Part shown: positions 41,808-50,868 of the stretch, piece after piece | How positions within the stretch are numbered: position 1 is the stretch's first letter | How the letters are laid out: every line of letters begins with the position of its first letter | Assembly: GCF_943914685.1 (NCBI RefSeq) | Contig: NZ_CALUCZ010000003.1 | Coordinates: 85,748-149,747, forward strand | Reading direction: 5' to 3' | Length of the DNA stretch: 64,000 bases | DNA from: an uncultured Mobiluncus sp. | GTDB lineage: Bacteria; Actinomycetota; Actinomycetes; Actinomycetales; Actinomycetaceae | The notes under the pieces: generated by a model | What the model was told of the DNA's origin: nothing | The model's database searches: none | Seen by the model: only the letters and a program-made list of their open reading frames with translations | Program-made: the position numbers and the translations under genes

Positions 41808-43889
41808 ATGACATTTGTGGCAAGTGAACTGGACAAACAGGCGATTAACGCCGCCAAAGCCCTGGCGGCAGACGCGGTAGAAAACGCCGGTAACGGACAC
41901 CCGGGAACCCCAATTTCTCTGGCTCCCGCCGCTTACCTGCTCTACCAATATGTAATGCGCAGTGATCCGGCAGACCCCTGGTGGCTGGGCCGAGATCGTT
42001 TCGTTCTCAGTGCCGGGCACGCCTCGGCTCTACAGTATGTGCAGCTATTCCTGGCTGGCTACGGAATAGAGCTGGAGGACCTGAAACACTTCCGTCAATC
42101 GGGCGGGCTGCTGACTGGGCACCCCGAATACCGTCACCAGCCCGGTGTGGAAGTAACCACCGGACCTTTGGGCACCGGCATCGCGGCTGCGGTCGGCATG
42201 GCGATGGAACAGCGTCGTCTGCGCGGGCTGTTGGATCCGGACGCGGCTCCCGGCGAAAGTCCCTTTGACCATCGCATTTATGTGGTGTCCGGGGACGGCT
42301 GTCTGCAGGAAGGCATCAGTTACGAGGCGATGTCTCTGGCGGGTACTCAGGAACTCGGAAACCTCATCTATCTGTATGACGAAAACCGCATCTCTATCGA
42401 GGACGATATTGAGATTGCCTTCACTGAGGATATTCGCGCCCGGTTTGAATCCCAGGGTTGGCACTACCAAGAAGTGTCCTGGCTGCAAGACGACGGGTCT
42501 TACGTGGAAAACCTGGAGGCTCTGTTTGCCGCTTTTGAGGCCGCAAAAGCCGAAACTCGCAAACCCTCGATTATTAAGTTGCGTACCATTATTGGCTGGC
42601 CCTCGCCGAACAAACAGAATCAGGGTGGCATTCACGGCTCCGCTCTGGGCACTTCAGAGCTGGAGGGTCTCAAGACCGCGCTGGGACTGGACCCCACTAA
42701 GATGTTTGACATTCCTGCCGAAATTGTCGCTGCGACCAGGGAAAACGTCGCCAAACGCGCCCGGGCATTCCGGGCTGAGTGGGATCCGCGCTTTGCTGCC
42801 TGGCAGCAAGCCCACCCGCAGCAGGCCGCGTTGCTGAAACGTCTGCAGGACGGCGAGCTGCCCGCCGATGTGGAGTCGGCGCTGCCGCAGTTCGAGCCCG
42901 GCAGCGCAATCGCCACCCGCGCCGCCTCCGGCAAGGTCATCAACGCTTTGGCCGGCGTGCTGCCCGAGTTGTGGGGCGGCAGCGCGGACCTGGCAGGCTC
43001 CAACAACACCGCCATCGCCGACGAACCGTCTTTTGCTCCCGCCGACCGCGCCACGAAGGCGTGGACGAACGTCAGCGAATGGGGCCGCAACCTGCACTTC
43101 GGGGTGCGCGAGCACGCTATGGCAGGGATTCTCAACGGCATCGCTACCAGCGGTTTAACCCGACCCTATGCGGGGACTTTCCTGGTGTTCTCTGACTTTA
43201 TGCGCGGCGCGGTGCGCCTCGCAGCGCTGATGAAGCTGCCGGTCACTTACGTGTGGACACACGATTCTATCGGGGTTGGCGAGGACGGACCGACCCACCA
43301 GCCGGTAGAGACGCTGACCAGCTTGCGCGCCATTCCGGACCTGGCGGTGGTACGTCCCGCGGACGGCGCGGAAACCGCGTATGCCTGGTTAGAGATTATG
43401 CGGCGGCGCGGCCCGGCCGGGTTGGCGTTGAGCCGTCAAAAGCTGCCCAATCCCGCGCGCGGGGCGGATACCGGCTTGGCCAGCGCGAACAATGTAGCTC
43501 GCGGCGGTTACGTGCTGAAAGACTTTGGGGACAATCCCGCGGTCATTTTGCTGGCGACTGGTTCCGAAGTTGCTCTGGCTTTACAGGCCGGAGAACAGCT
43601 GGCTCAGGAGGGCGTGGCGGCTCGGGTCGTTTCCCTGCCGTGCCTGGAGTGGTTCGAGGAACAGGACGCGGCCTATCGGGAATCGGTTTTGCCCGCGTCA
43701 ATCCGCGCCCGGGTGTCCATCGAGGCCGGACTGGCGATGCCGTGGTATCGCTATCTGGGAGATGCGGGGATAGCCGTGTCTGTGGAAACGTTCGGTACTC
43801 CGGCAAGCGGTGCGGATAACTTTGCCCACTTCGGGTTCACCGTGGAAAACGTGGTCGCGAAAGCGAAAGAGAGCCTGGCGAAAGCCTAG
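41808..43889 (+). CDS. tkt: Transketolase
   Basis: A 693-residue thiamine-diphosphate enzyme of the pentose phosphate pathway. AGNGHPGTPISLAPAAYLLY near the N-terminus, the TPP-binding GDGCLQEGISYEAMSLAG, and HDSIGVGEDGPTHQPVE in the middle pyrimidine domain are all intact. AGGTGATGAGTT precedes the ATG. It is monocistronic, with a strong terminator downstream. Its cofactor is the ligand sensed by the riboswitch at 26 kb. Confidence 0.96.
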   Translation: MTFVASELDKQAINAAKALAADAVENAGNGHPGTPISLAPAAYLLYQYVMRSDPADPWWLGRDRFVLSAGHASALQYVQLFLAGYGIELEDLKHFRQSGGLLTGHPEYRHQPGVEVTTGPLGTGIAAAVGMAMEQRRLRGLLDPDAAPGESPFDHRIYVVSGDGCLQEGISYEAMSLAGTQELGNLIYLYDENRISIEDDIEIAFTEDIRARFESQGWHYQEVSWLQDDGSYVENLEALFAAFEAAKAETRKPSIIKLRTIIGWPSPNKQNQGGIHGSALGTSELEGLKTALGLDPTKMFDIPAEIVAATRENVAKRARAFRAEWDPRFAAWQQAHPQQAALLKRLQDGELPADVESALPQFEPGSAIATRAASGKVINALAGVLPELWGGSADLAGSNNTAIADEPSFAPADRATKAWTNVSEWGRNLHFGVREHAMAGILNGIATSGLTRPYAGTFLVFSDFMRGAVRLAALMKLPVTYVWTHDSIGVGEDGPTHQPVETLTSLRAIPDLAVVRPADGAETAYAWLEIMRRRGPAGLALSRQKLPNPARGADTGLASANNVARGGYVLKDFGDNPAVILLATGSEVALALQAGEQLAQEGVAARVVSLPCLEWFEEQDAAYRESVLPASIRARVSIEAGLAMPWYRYLGDAGIAVSVETFGTPASGADNFAHFGFTVENVVAKAKESLAKA

Positions 43890-43910
43890 GCAATAGCCCT
43901 CGAAACCAGT

Positions 43911-43938
43911 GGAAGCCCCGGAATATTCCGGGGCTTCC
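43911..43938. terminator. Rho-independent terminator between tkt and secG
   Basis: A perfect 14-bp palindromic stem (GGAAGCCCCGGAAT and complement) followed on the plus strand by ATTTTAAG. It lies 21 bp after tkt and 20 bp after the convergent secG. Confidence 0.8.
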
Positions 43939-43958
43939 ATTTTAAGTTTCAATGCGGC

Positions 43959-44306
43959 TTACTTTTGAGCCGGAGCGGGGCTGGTCGGCAAAGCCGGAGT
44001 CGGATTGGCCGGAGCCGTAATGGGCGCGGTAGGCGTCTGATTAGCCTTGGCGTCAGGAGCCGCCGGCTTATCCATGGTGAAGGCGAACAGCACGATGGCA
44101 AAGAGCCACACCAGGGACACCACGACAGTCAAAATATTCAGGTTACGCTGGCCCACGCCGGAGGAGGACATAGCCGAAGTCAAGCCGCCGCCGAACATAT
44201 CGGACATGCCGCCGCCTTGACCCTTGTGCATCAAAATGGACAAAACCAGCAGCAGCGAGGTGACGACCAAAAGCACCTGTGCCACGATGTTGAAAGCAAA
44301 TAACAT
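43959..44306 (-). CDS. secG: Preprotein translocase subunit SecG
   Basis: A 115-residue SecG with two membrane helices (about 5-27 and 58-78) around the conserved loop LMHKGQGGGMSDMFGGG. It assists the SecYEG channel. A C-terminal Pro/Ala/Thr tail of about 30 residues follows the second helix. The glycolytic gap-pgk-tpiA cluster lies a few kb away on the same strand; in many actinobacteria secG directly follows tpiA, but here tpiA and secG are separated by the deacetylase and crcB genes. Confidence 0.9.
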   Translation of the reverse strand: MLFAFNIVAQVLLVVTSLLLVLSILMHKGQGGGMSDMFGGGLTSAMSSSGVGQRNLNILTVVVSLVWLFAIVLFAFTMDKPAAPDAKANQTPTAPITAPANPTPALPTSPAPAQK

Positions 44307-44342
44307 GTTTTCCTCTGTGTTTATCTGTTCATGAACTCAGCC

Positions 44343-44371
44343 TTGCAATGATACCACGACCCGGGTATTAA
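44343..44371 (+). promoter_or_regulatory. Promoter of the crcB pair
   Basis: TTGCAA (44343-44348), 17 bp, TATTAA (44366-44371), nine bases before the GTG. No ribosome-binding site is visible, so the message may be leaderless or nearly so. No fluoride riboswitch is seen. Confidence 0.45.
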
Positions 44372-44380
44372 GATGATTTC

Positions 44381-45028
44381 GTGACCGCAACACCCAAAGA
44401 TTTATCCCCTCTCAGCGCCACCATCGCTGTCTTTATCGGCGGCGCACTAGGGTCGCTGCTGCGCTGGGGTGGGTCTTTGGTGGCTCATAGGGTGTCGTCC
44501 TCGCCGAACTGTGAGGGTCTCTGCCGAGTTATTGTCGGAGGCGGCGGAGTCAACATCGACACCTGGATCTTGAACCTCATTTCGGTGGTGGTGCTGGCAT
44601 ATTTGACGGGTCGTTTGGTGTCCAATCCGCATCGGCATCGTTCCCAAGCCCTGAAGCTGACGATTGGCACCGGATTTTGCGGTGGACTGGGGACTTACGG
44701 GGGTCCGGTGTGGCAGATTGTGGTTTATCAACAGTTTCACCTGGGGCACTTGCTGGAGCTGATTGCCATGTTTGCCGTGTCCCTGCCGGTGGGGTTGTTT
44801 GCGCTGTGGCTGGGGACCCGGCGGGCTTTTGTGTCCGGCGACATCTACCGCGACTCCCCCGCTGACTTTACCCTGCCCAATGCTAACGACCCGACCTCCC
44901 TGCCGCCCTTGTCCACAGCGGCTGCCTCCGCCGCACCACCCACTGGGTCTTTGGAAAACACGCCCACCCGACCTTCTGACCCAGAACCAGCATCTACCAG
45001 CGCTAACAACACGGGGAGATCAGCATGA
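44381..45028 (+). CDS. crcB1: Fluoride channel subunit CrcB/Fluc, divergent copy with C-terminal tail
   Basis: A 215-residue protein with four membrane helices of the Fluc fold over residues 10-150, then a 65-residue hydrophilic Pro/Ser/Thr tail not usual for the family. The N-terminal GGALGSLLRWG fits. The pore-helix motif, normally TTFS, reads GFCGGLGTYGG here, so the hydroxyl/Phe pattern of the channel is changed. GTG start. It overlaps crcB2 by an ATGA, which suggests that the two subunits form heterodimers, as in other tandem crcB pairs. Confidence 0.85.
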   Translation: MTATPKDLSPLSATIAVFIGGALGSLLRWGGSLVAHRVSSSPNCEGLCRVIVGGGGVNIDTWILNLISVVVLAYLTGRLVSNPHRHRSQALKLTIGTGFCGGLGTYGGPVWQIVVYQQFHLGHLLELIAMFAVSLPVGLFALWLGTRRAFVSGDIYRDSPADFTLPNANDPTSLPPLSTAAASAAPPTGSLENTPTRPSDPEPASTSANNTGRSA

Positions 45029-45519
45029 TTCCCCTGTTCATAGCTCTCGGCGGAGGACTGGGTGCGGCCGCCCGCTTTGGTATGGACAAGCTCGCCACGC
45101 ACCTCATCGACAAGTTTCGGGAGAAGCGCAGCACGAAACGCCCCAGTGAAACCGTGACCGGGAAGCGCTTGTGGGGCGGCTGGGGAATTATTTTCGTCAA
45201 TATCACGGGGTGTTTCCTGGTGGGCTGGGTCGCGACCGCACCGTGGCTCGATGTCGTCATGGGCGGACCCTTGCAAGCCCAGCTGCCCCCGCACACGGTG
45301 GCGGACGTGCTGCAAGCCGGTTTTCTGGGTGCCTACACGACATTTTCTACCGCCATCATGGACACTATCGGCTATACCTGGAAGCCTCAGTTTGACTTGG
45401 GGTACGCCGTGAAAGCCACGCTGCTGATTGGCGTGGTCATTTTTGTCTGTATCGGGGCGGCGCTGGCGGGCGTGGCGTTAAACACTGGCGTTTTCGTCCT
45501 GCCGAACCTGCATTCCTAG
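45025..45519 (+). CDS. crcB2: Fluoride channel subunit CrcB/Fluc, canonical copy
   Basis: A 164-residue Fluc channel protein with four membrane helices. GGGLGAAARFGMD at the N-terminus, Asn in IIFVNITGCFLVG, and the canonical AGFLGAYTTFSTAIMDT are all present. It exports fluoride. A 25-residue basic insertion (KFREKRSTKRPSETVTGKRL) in the first loop is longer than usual. It is translated with crcB1. Confidence 0.92.
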   Translation: MIPLFIALGGGLGAAARFGMDKLATHLIDKFREKRSTKRPSETVTGKRLWGGWGIIFVNITGCFLVGWVATAPWLDVVMGGPLQAQLPPHTVADVLQAGFLGAYTTFSTAIMDTIGYTWKPQFDLGYAVKATLLIGVVIFVCIGAALAGVALNTGVFVLPNLHS

Positions 45520-45561
45520 GGGTATCAGCAGAAACGCCGGCTGTGACGCAACGCTTGGCGG

Positions 45562-47319
45562 CTAACCAATAACGCCAAAACTGTAGCCCTGTGCAGCAAA
45601 GTAGTCGATGATGCTTGGCAACGCCGCAACGGTAGCCTTTTTTGGCGCCGAATCGTGCATCAAAACGACTGCCACGTTTCCGGTACGCGGAACCTGTGAG
45701 CGCATTCGATTCAGCAGCTGGTTGGCATTCAACGATCGGCTCAACGCGTCCCCGATTTCCACATTCCAATCTATCCACGTCATTGCGCGTGAAGCCATCA
45801 ACTGGTTACAAGGTCCCATGTTGCGCCACGACATCTGTCCTCCCGGATACCGGAAAGCGCCGGTCCCCCACTGGGGACCCAAAATCGAACGCACCGTATC
45901 GACTGCCCGCGCGTAATCTGCCCCGACATTCGCCGGCGAACACACGCGCCGAGGGTAAAGATACTGATAGTTATGCGAGGCGGTATGCACCGCCACCGCA
46001 TGGCCACTGAGCAGCTCTTGACGCAAAATCTGTTGGGTAGCGGCACTGCCCAACTGGTTTGTCGCCACAAAGAAAGTGGCATGAACTCCGCGGCTCGCTA
46101 AAGTCTGTAGGTTCTGAGCGGTAATGGCGGAGGGGCCATCGTCAAAAGTCAGGAACACGACTTTTTGTTGGGGGTAGGTCGGCGAGGCTTGGCGGCGCAA
46201 TAGCCAGTCCTGCACCTGCCCAGCCGGATAAACGTAGCTTTGCGCGGCATAGATGTGGTTTTGTCCGGGGACTATATCCGTGGGCCGTACCGGCGGCGGG
46301 CACACTTTTCCTGTCGCCTCATTCGACACGGCACCGGTGCCACCGAGGAAAATCTTAATCCCCACAGTCGAAAGGCGCTTGACTACCGACTGACTGTTGC
46401 ACGTCGGTCCCCTGAGCAAAACCGGCAGCCCCGCAGCTTTTGCCAGAACCGCCCCGGATAGAGCATCGGGAAAGTTCTGGGCCGAAGTCACCAACGCCCC
46501 GGAAATACCTTGACCCCAGAACTGCTGGGAAACTTTAAATGCCGTATCGAAACGGTCAGTTCCGCCCACAGGCGCCAGGGAAACCCCCGGCAGAGATGCC
46601 CGGAGCTGGGTTGAGGCGTCGGAGGCGAGTTTTTTCCCGATGACGTAAACGGTTTTGGGTTTCAGGCGTTTCATTTCTATCACAGTTGCGGCATCAAATC
46701 CCTCGGGATTGCTCAGCAACAGCGGCGCTCCCAAACGTGCCGCAGCCGGTCCCGCCACCAATGCGTCAGGGAAATCGCTGCCGGAAACCAACATCACTGA
46801 GTCAGTTTCCGAACCCCAAAAATGCTGCGAAACTGCGGCTGCTGTCTGGTATCGGTCCTCTCCAAAAACTCGCAGTAGTTTTGTGCTGGGCAGGATTTGT
46901 TCCAGGCGGTTTTCCGTCTCTACGCCGAGCGCCCCCGAACCTCCCACCAGCAGGATTTGCTTGGGATTGAGCCGTTTTAGTTCAGCCGCGGTCAATGGGG
47001 GCAAGCTGGAGCGCGTGGTCAGCAACACGGGGGCACCCAAACGCGCCGCGGTGGCGCCCGCCACCAGACCGTCAGGATAATTTTCCCCGCTGACCAGCAC
47101 GGCCGTGCCCGCCGAAACGGGAAAAATCGTGCGACTGATTTTAACGGCAGTTTCGTACCGGTCCGTTCCGTCCAGACGTTGCTGGTTACCCACCTGGACC
47201 GAAGGAAGGGCTTGGGGCGTGGTATCAAAATCCATCGTGGTTGCGTTGGCTGCGGATAATGTCCCGCCGGATAAGGCCGCAAACAGTACGGCTGCCAGCA
47301 ATCCTGCCTTTGCGTTCAT
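45562..47319 (-). CDS. Secreted polysaccharide deacetylase with three cell-wall-binding repeats
   Basis: A 585-residue exported protein. Signal peptide at about 1-27. Three cell-wall-binding type 2 (PF04122-like) repeats follow, each containing a G-x-DRY/F-x-TA motif (GTDRYETAVKIS, GEDRYQTAAAVS, GTDRFDTAFKVS). After a linker comes a NodB deacetylase domain with FLTFDDGPS (metal Asp), AVHTASHNY (metal His pair), FRYPGG and VVLMHDS. It probably deacetylates peptidoglycan or wall polysaccharide while bound to the wall. Start at 47319, GGAAGGA upstream; a longer frame is rejected. Confidence 0.9.
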   Translation of the reverse strand: MNAKAGLLAAVLFAALSGGTLSAANATTMDFDTTPQALPSVQVGNQQRLDGTDRYETAVKISRTIFPVSAGTAVLVSGENYPDGLVAGATAARLGAPVLLTTRSSLPPLTAAELKRLNPKQILLVGGSGALGVETENRLEQILPSTKLLRVFGEDRYQTAAAVSQHFWGSETDSVMLVSGSDFPDALVAGPAAARLGAPLLLSNPEGFDAATVIEMKRLKPKTVYVIGKKLASDASTQLRASLPGVSLAPVGGTDRFDTAFKVSQQFWGQGISGALVTSAQNFPDALSGAVLAKAAGLPVLLRGPTCNSQSVVKRLSTVGIKIFLGGTGAVSNEATGKVCPPPVRPTDIVPGQNHIYAAQSYVYPAGQVQDWLLRRQASPTYPQQKVVFLTFDDGPSAITAQNLQTLASRGVHATFFVATNQLGSAATQQILRQELLSGHAVAVHTASHNYQYLYPRRVCSPANVGADYARAVDTVRSILGPQWGTGAFRYPGGQMSWRNMGPCNQLMASRAMTWIDWNVEIGDALSRSLNANQLLNRMRSQVPRTGNVAVVLMHDSAPKKATVAALPSIIDYFAAQGYSFGVIG

Positions 47320-47410
47320 GATTGAGATTCCTTCCACGATGGTGCGCAAATTCAATATAGCTTTGTTTTGCTTGGCGATGCCACCCCCGCGATGCGGCCA
47401 GTCAGAAAGA

Positions 47411-47461
47411 AAACTTTCCCGGGGAGGCTATTGATAATCAGTAGCCTCCCCGGGAGAGTTT
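47411..47461 (-). terminator. Rho-independent terminator of the gap-pgk-tpiA cluster
   Basis: The stem TAGCCTCCCCGGG pairs with CCCGGGGAGGCTA, extended by AAACT/AGTTT, with an 11-base loop, followed on the minus strand by TTTTCTTTC. It lies about 20 bp after the tpiA stop. Confidence 0.88.
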
Positions 47462-47479
47462 AGGGTGTGTGCCGTGGCG

Positions 47480-48256
47480 TTACTCGCCGAGGCGGCAGAT
47501 TTTCCCGAATTCTTCGGCCTTCAGAGAAGCGCCGCCGACCAGTCCGCCGTCCACGTTGGGTTGAGCCATGAGCTCGGCCACGTTCGCGGACTTGACCGAA
47601 CCGCCGTAGAGGACGCGGATTCCGTCAGCGGTTTCCTGACCGTAAAGCTCCGCCAGCTTGGCGCGGATAGCCCCGCAGACTTCCTCAGCATTTTCCGGGG
47701 TCGCGGTTTCGCCCGTGCCAATCGCCCAGATAGGTTCGTAGGCGACCACGCATTTGGCGGCGTCCGGGGTGGGGATAGCGTCAAAAGCCGCTGTAATCTG
47801 CGCCAAGACGTGCTCGACGTGCTTTCCAGCCTTGCGCACCTCCAGAGCCTCGCCACAGCAGATAATCGGTACCATGCCCGCCGCCAGAACCTTGCGCGCC
47901 TTTTCATTAACGACAGCGTCGCTTTCCTGGTGATATTCGCGGCGTTCCGAGTGACCCACCACTACATAGGTGCAGCCAAGCTTGGTCAGCATCGCGGTGG
48001 ACACTTCTCCGGTGTAGGCACCGTTGTCGTGGGTGGAGACGTCTTGAGCGCCATACTTGATTTTCATATCGTCGCCATCGATGGTGGTCTGCACCGAACG
48101 AATGTCGGTAAACGGCGGAATGACCGCCACCTCCACCTTGCTAAAGTCGTGACGATGATCTTGCAGATCAAGGTTCAGCTGATTGACCAACTGAATTGCC
48201 TCGAGGTGGTCGAGGTTCATCTTCCAGTTGCCTGCCATCAGGGGAATACGTGCCAT
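47480..48256 (-). CDS. tpiA: Triosephosphate isomerase
   Basis: A 258-residue glycolytic enzyme. PLMAGNWKMNLDHLEA (N-Lys catalytic), VVVGHSERR (electrophile His), VVAYEPIWAIGTGETATPE (catalytic Glu and flexible loop), and the phosphate-binding YGGSVKSANVAE are all present. It follows pgk after only 2 bp, and a strong terminator ends the cluster. Confidence 0.97.
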   Translation of the reverse strand: MARIPLMAGNWKMNLDHLEAIQLVNQLNLDLQDHRHDFSKVEVAVIPPFTDIRSVQTTIDGDDMKIKYGAQDVSTHDNGAYTGEVSTAMLTKLGCTYVVVGHSERREYHQESDAVVNEKARKVLAAGMVPIICCGEALEVRKAGKHVEHVLAQITAAFDAIPTPDAAKCVVAYEPIWAIGTGETATPENAEEVCGAIRAKLAELYGQETADGIRVLYGGSVKSANVAELMAQPNVDGGLVGGASLKAEEFGKICRLGE

Positions 48257-48258
48257 GT

Positions 48259-49452
48259 TTAGGCCTCCAATACTTCAATACCGGGCAAAACTTTGCCCTC
48301 CAACAATTCTAGTGATGCTCCGCCACCGGTAGAGATGTGGCTGAACTTGGACTCGTCAAAGCCCAGCTGGCGCACCGCTGCCGCGGAGTCCCCGCCGCCC
48401 ACGATGCCAAAGGCCGTGCCGTCCTGCAAGGCTTTTGCTACCGCTTTCGTGCCACCCGCGAAAGCCGGGAACTCGAACACGCCCATCGGGCCGTTCCACG
48501 CCACGGTCTTTGACTCAGCGATCTTCGCGGCAAAGAGTTCACCCGATTTCGGCCCGATATCCAGGCCCATCTGGTCCTCGGGGATAGCATCGGCGGCCAC
48601 TACGGTCGCCGGAGCGTCAGCCTTAAACTCGGGAGCCACCACAACGTCTACCGGCAGCACCAGTTCGACGCCGTTTTGTTTCGCCTGATCCAGGTATCCT
48701 TTCACGGTGTCAATCTGGTCGGATTCCAGCAGAGACTTGCCTACCGCGTATCCTTGCGCCGCCAGGAACGTGAACGCCATACCGCCGCCAATCAGCAGGG
48801 TGTCGGCTTTCGTCAACAGGTTCGCGATAACGCCGAGCTTGTCGGAGACTTTCGAGCCGCCCAACACCACCGTGTAAGGACGCTCCGGGTTTTCCGTGGC
48901 CTTGCGCAGGGACTCAATTTCCTTTAACACCAGGAAACCGGCCGCCGCGGGCAGCAGTTTCGCCACGTCATAAACCGAGGTTTGCTTACGATGCACTACC
49001 CCGAAACCGTCGGACACGTAGCAATCCGCCAACGCCGCCATTTCAGCAGCGAAAGCAGCGCGTTCGGCGTCGTCTTTCGACGTTTCACGAGGGTCGAACC
49101 GGACGTTTTCCAGCATAAGGATTTCGCCGGTGGCTAGGGCGGCAGCTTTCGCTTTCGCGTCCGCACCGGTCGTGTCCTGGGCCAAAGTGACCTTGACCCC
49201 AATCAGCTCAGCGAGGCGCTGCGCTACTGGAGCCAGGGAAAAATCGGGCATGACCTGGCCTTTAGGACGCCCCAGGTGAGCCATAGTGATAACTTTCGCT
49301 CCGCTGTCCAGCAACTTTTGCAAGGTCGGTAGCGCCGCGCGGATACGCCCGTCATCAGTAATGACGCCGTCCTTGAGGGGCACATTAAAGTCGCAACGCA
49401 CCAAAACGCGCTTGCCGCTCAAATCCCCCAAGGAATCGATAGTTTTCAGCAT
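48259..49452 (-). CDS. pgk: Phosphoglycerate kinase
   Basis: A 397-residue kinase. The N-domain begins LSGKRVLVRCDFNVPLKDG, with substrate His/Arg in MAHLGRPKGQ. The C-domain has VVLGGSKVSDK and the ATP-site GGGDSAAAVRQLG and STGGGASLELLEG. The middle gene of gap-pgk-tpiA. Confidence 0.97.
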   Translation of the reverse strand: MLKTIDSLGDLSGKRVLVRCDFNVPLKDGVITDDGRIRAALPTLQKLLDSGAKVITMAHLGRPKGQVMPDFSLAPVAQRLAELIGVKVTLAQDTTGADAKAKAAALATGEILMLENVRFDPRETSKDDAERAAFAAEMAALADCYVSDGFGVVHRKQTSVYDVAKLLPAAAGFLVLKEIESLRKATENPERPYTVVLGGSKVSDKLGVIANLLTKADTLLIGGGMAFTFLAAQGYAVGKSLLESDQIDTVKGYLDQAKQNGVELVLPVDVVVAPEFKADAPATVVAADAIPEDQMGLDIGPKSGELFAAKIAESKTVAWNGPMGVFEFPAFAGGTKAVAKALQDGTAFGIVGGGDSAAAVRQLGFDESKFSHISTGGGASLELLEGKVLPGIEVLEA

Positions 49453-49485
49453 AGTTATTCCTTTCCTTAAACACTAGGAAAATGC

Positions 49486-49528
49486 GAGAGGACGCCCGCA
49501 AATCGCGTAGAAATGCAGGCGTCCTCTC
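49486..49528 (-). terminator. Hairpin between gap and pgk
   Basis: GAGAGGACGCC and its exact complement with a 21-base loop, followed on the minus strand by GCATTTTCC. Likely a partial terminator that lets gap be expressed more strongly than pgk-tpiA. Confidence 0.65.
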
Positions 49529-49547
49529 ACACTCGAAAACTCCCAGA

Positions 49548-50555
49548 TTAGAGCTGCTTGCCCATGAACATGGTCAGGTCAACCACGCGGTTGGAGTAGC
49601 CCCATTCGTTGTCGTACCAAGACACACACTTAATCATGTTGTCAATCTGCTTGGTCAGAGGCGCATCGTAAATCGAAGAGTGCGGATCGGTGACGATGTC
49701 GGTCGAAACGATGCCATCATCGTTGTAATCCAAAATACCCTTCAAAGAGCCGGCGGCGGCAGCCTTCATCGCAGCATTGATGTCATCAACCGAGCAGGAC
49801 TTCTTCGGAATGAAGCTCAAGTCGGTGACGGAACCGGTGATGACCGGCACGCGCAAGGCGTAACCATCGAGCTTGCCCTTCAACTGGGGAAGCACCAGGG
49901 CCACTGCGCGGGCAGCACCGGTGGAAGTCGGCACAATGTTTTGGGCCGCAGCGCGGGCACGACGCAGATCCTTGTGCGGAGCATCGTGAATGCGCTGGTC
50001 GCCGGTGTAGGCGTGAATAGTGGTCATCAAACCATATTCAATGCCGAACTCGTCGTCCAGGACCTTGGCCATGGGGGCCAGGCAGTTCGTGGTGCAAGAT
50101 GCGTTAGAGACCACGTGGTGCTTTGCCGGATCGTAAGTCTCATGGTTTACACCCATAACGAAAGTCGCGTCCACGTTGCCCTTGGCAGGAGCGGAGATAA
50201 TGACTTTCTTGGCACCGGCCTTGATGTGGGCGCGAGCCGCGTCACCATCGGTAAAGAAGCCGGTGGATTCAATCACGATATCTGCACCCAAATCGCCCCA
50301 AGGCAGGTTGGCAGGGTCGCGCTCTGCCATGGCGGCAAATTTCTTGCCGTCAACGGTGATGGACTTGTCGTCATAGGTGACTTCTCTGCCCAGGCGGCCG
50401 GTCACCGAATCGTATTTCAACAGGTGAGACAAGGTGTGGTTGTCGGTCAAATCGTTCACGCCAACAATCTCGATGTCCGCGCCCTGCTCCAGGGCGGCGC
50501 GGAAGAAGTTACGACCAATACGGCCAAAGCCATTGATGCCAACACGGACAGTCAC
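49548..50555 (-). CDS. gap: Glyceraldehyde-3-phosphate dehydrogenase
   Basis: A 335-residue enzyme. The start is a GTG at 50555 with GGAGG five bases upstream, giving the usual TVRVGINGFGRIGRNFF; a longer ATG frame is rejected. Catalytic Cys lies in SNASCTTNCLAP, the active His in TTIHAYTGDQR, and the phosphate-binding TSTGAARAVALV. First gene of the glycolytic cluster. Confidence 0.97.
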   Translation of the reverse strand: MTVRVGINGFGRIGRNFFRAALEQGADIEIVGVNDLTDNHTLSHLLKYDSVTGRLGREVTYDDKSITVDGKKFAAMAERDPANLPWGDLGADIVIESTGFFTDGDAARAHIKAGAKKVIISAPAKGNVDATFVMGVNHETYDPAKHHVVSNASCTTNCLAPMAKVLDDEFGIEYGLMTTIHAYTGDQRIHDAPHKDLRRARAAAQNIVPTSTGAARAVALVLPQLKGKLDGYALRVPVITGSVTDLSFIPKKSCSVDDINAAMKAAAAGSLKGILDYNDDGIVSTDIVTDPHSSIYDAPLTKQIDNMIKCVSWYDNEWGYSNRVVDLTMFMGKQL

Positions 50556-50868
50556 AGTTTCCTCCATCTTGTGCAACTCTGTGCACATGTAGGTTCTTTA
50601 GTTATTCAATCCCGGCAGCAAATGCACTGCGGAACCCGGTCAAAAATGTCGACCAGCCCTTAAAACCTACCTGAAACACACCTATAAATCATCAGAAATC
50701 GCAGTTAAATTCCGGTTAATTTCGCTCTTTTGCACCTCAGACCTCAGAGAATGCGCGAATTGCCAATTCCTGGCGTACCTTTTTCGACACCGCGAACCCC
50801 GCGGGCCGAGCCCCCTGGAGCGGGGACAAAACCGCAAACCAACCCGAAAAAGGACGTAGGATTCAGAT

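Noticed and set aside
44307..44380. Fluoride riboswitch before crcB
   Set aside because: Neither the conserved GGNGATGG nor the downstream CUGAUGA-type element is present.
47465..48262. A 265-codon frame opposite tpiA
   Set aside because: Antisense shadow of tpiA, whose catalytic motifs are intact on the minus strand.
49482..50663. A 393-codon open frame on the plus strand opposite gap
   Set aside because: It is the complement of a highly biased glycolytic gene, has no ribosome-binding site and no recognisable product.
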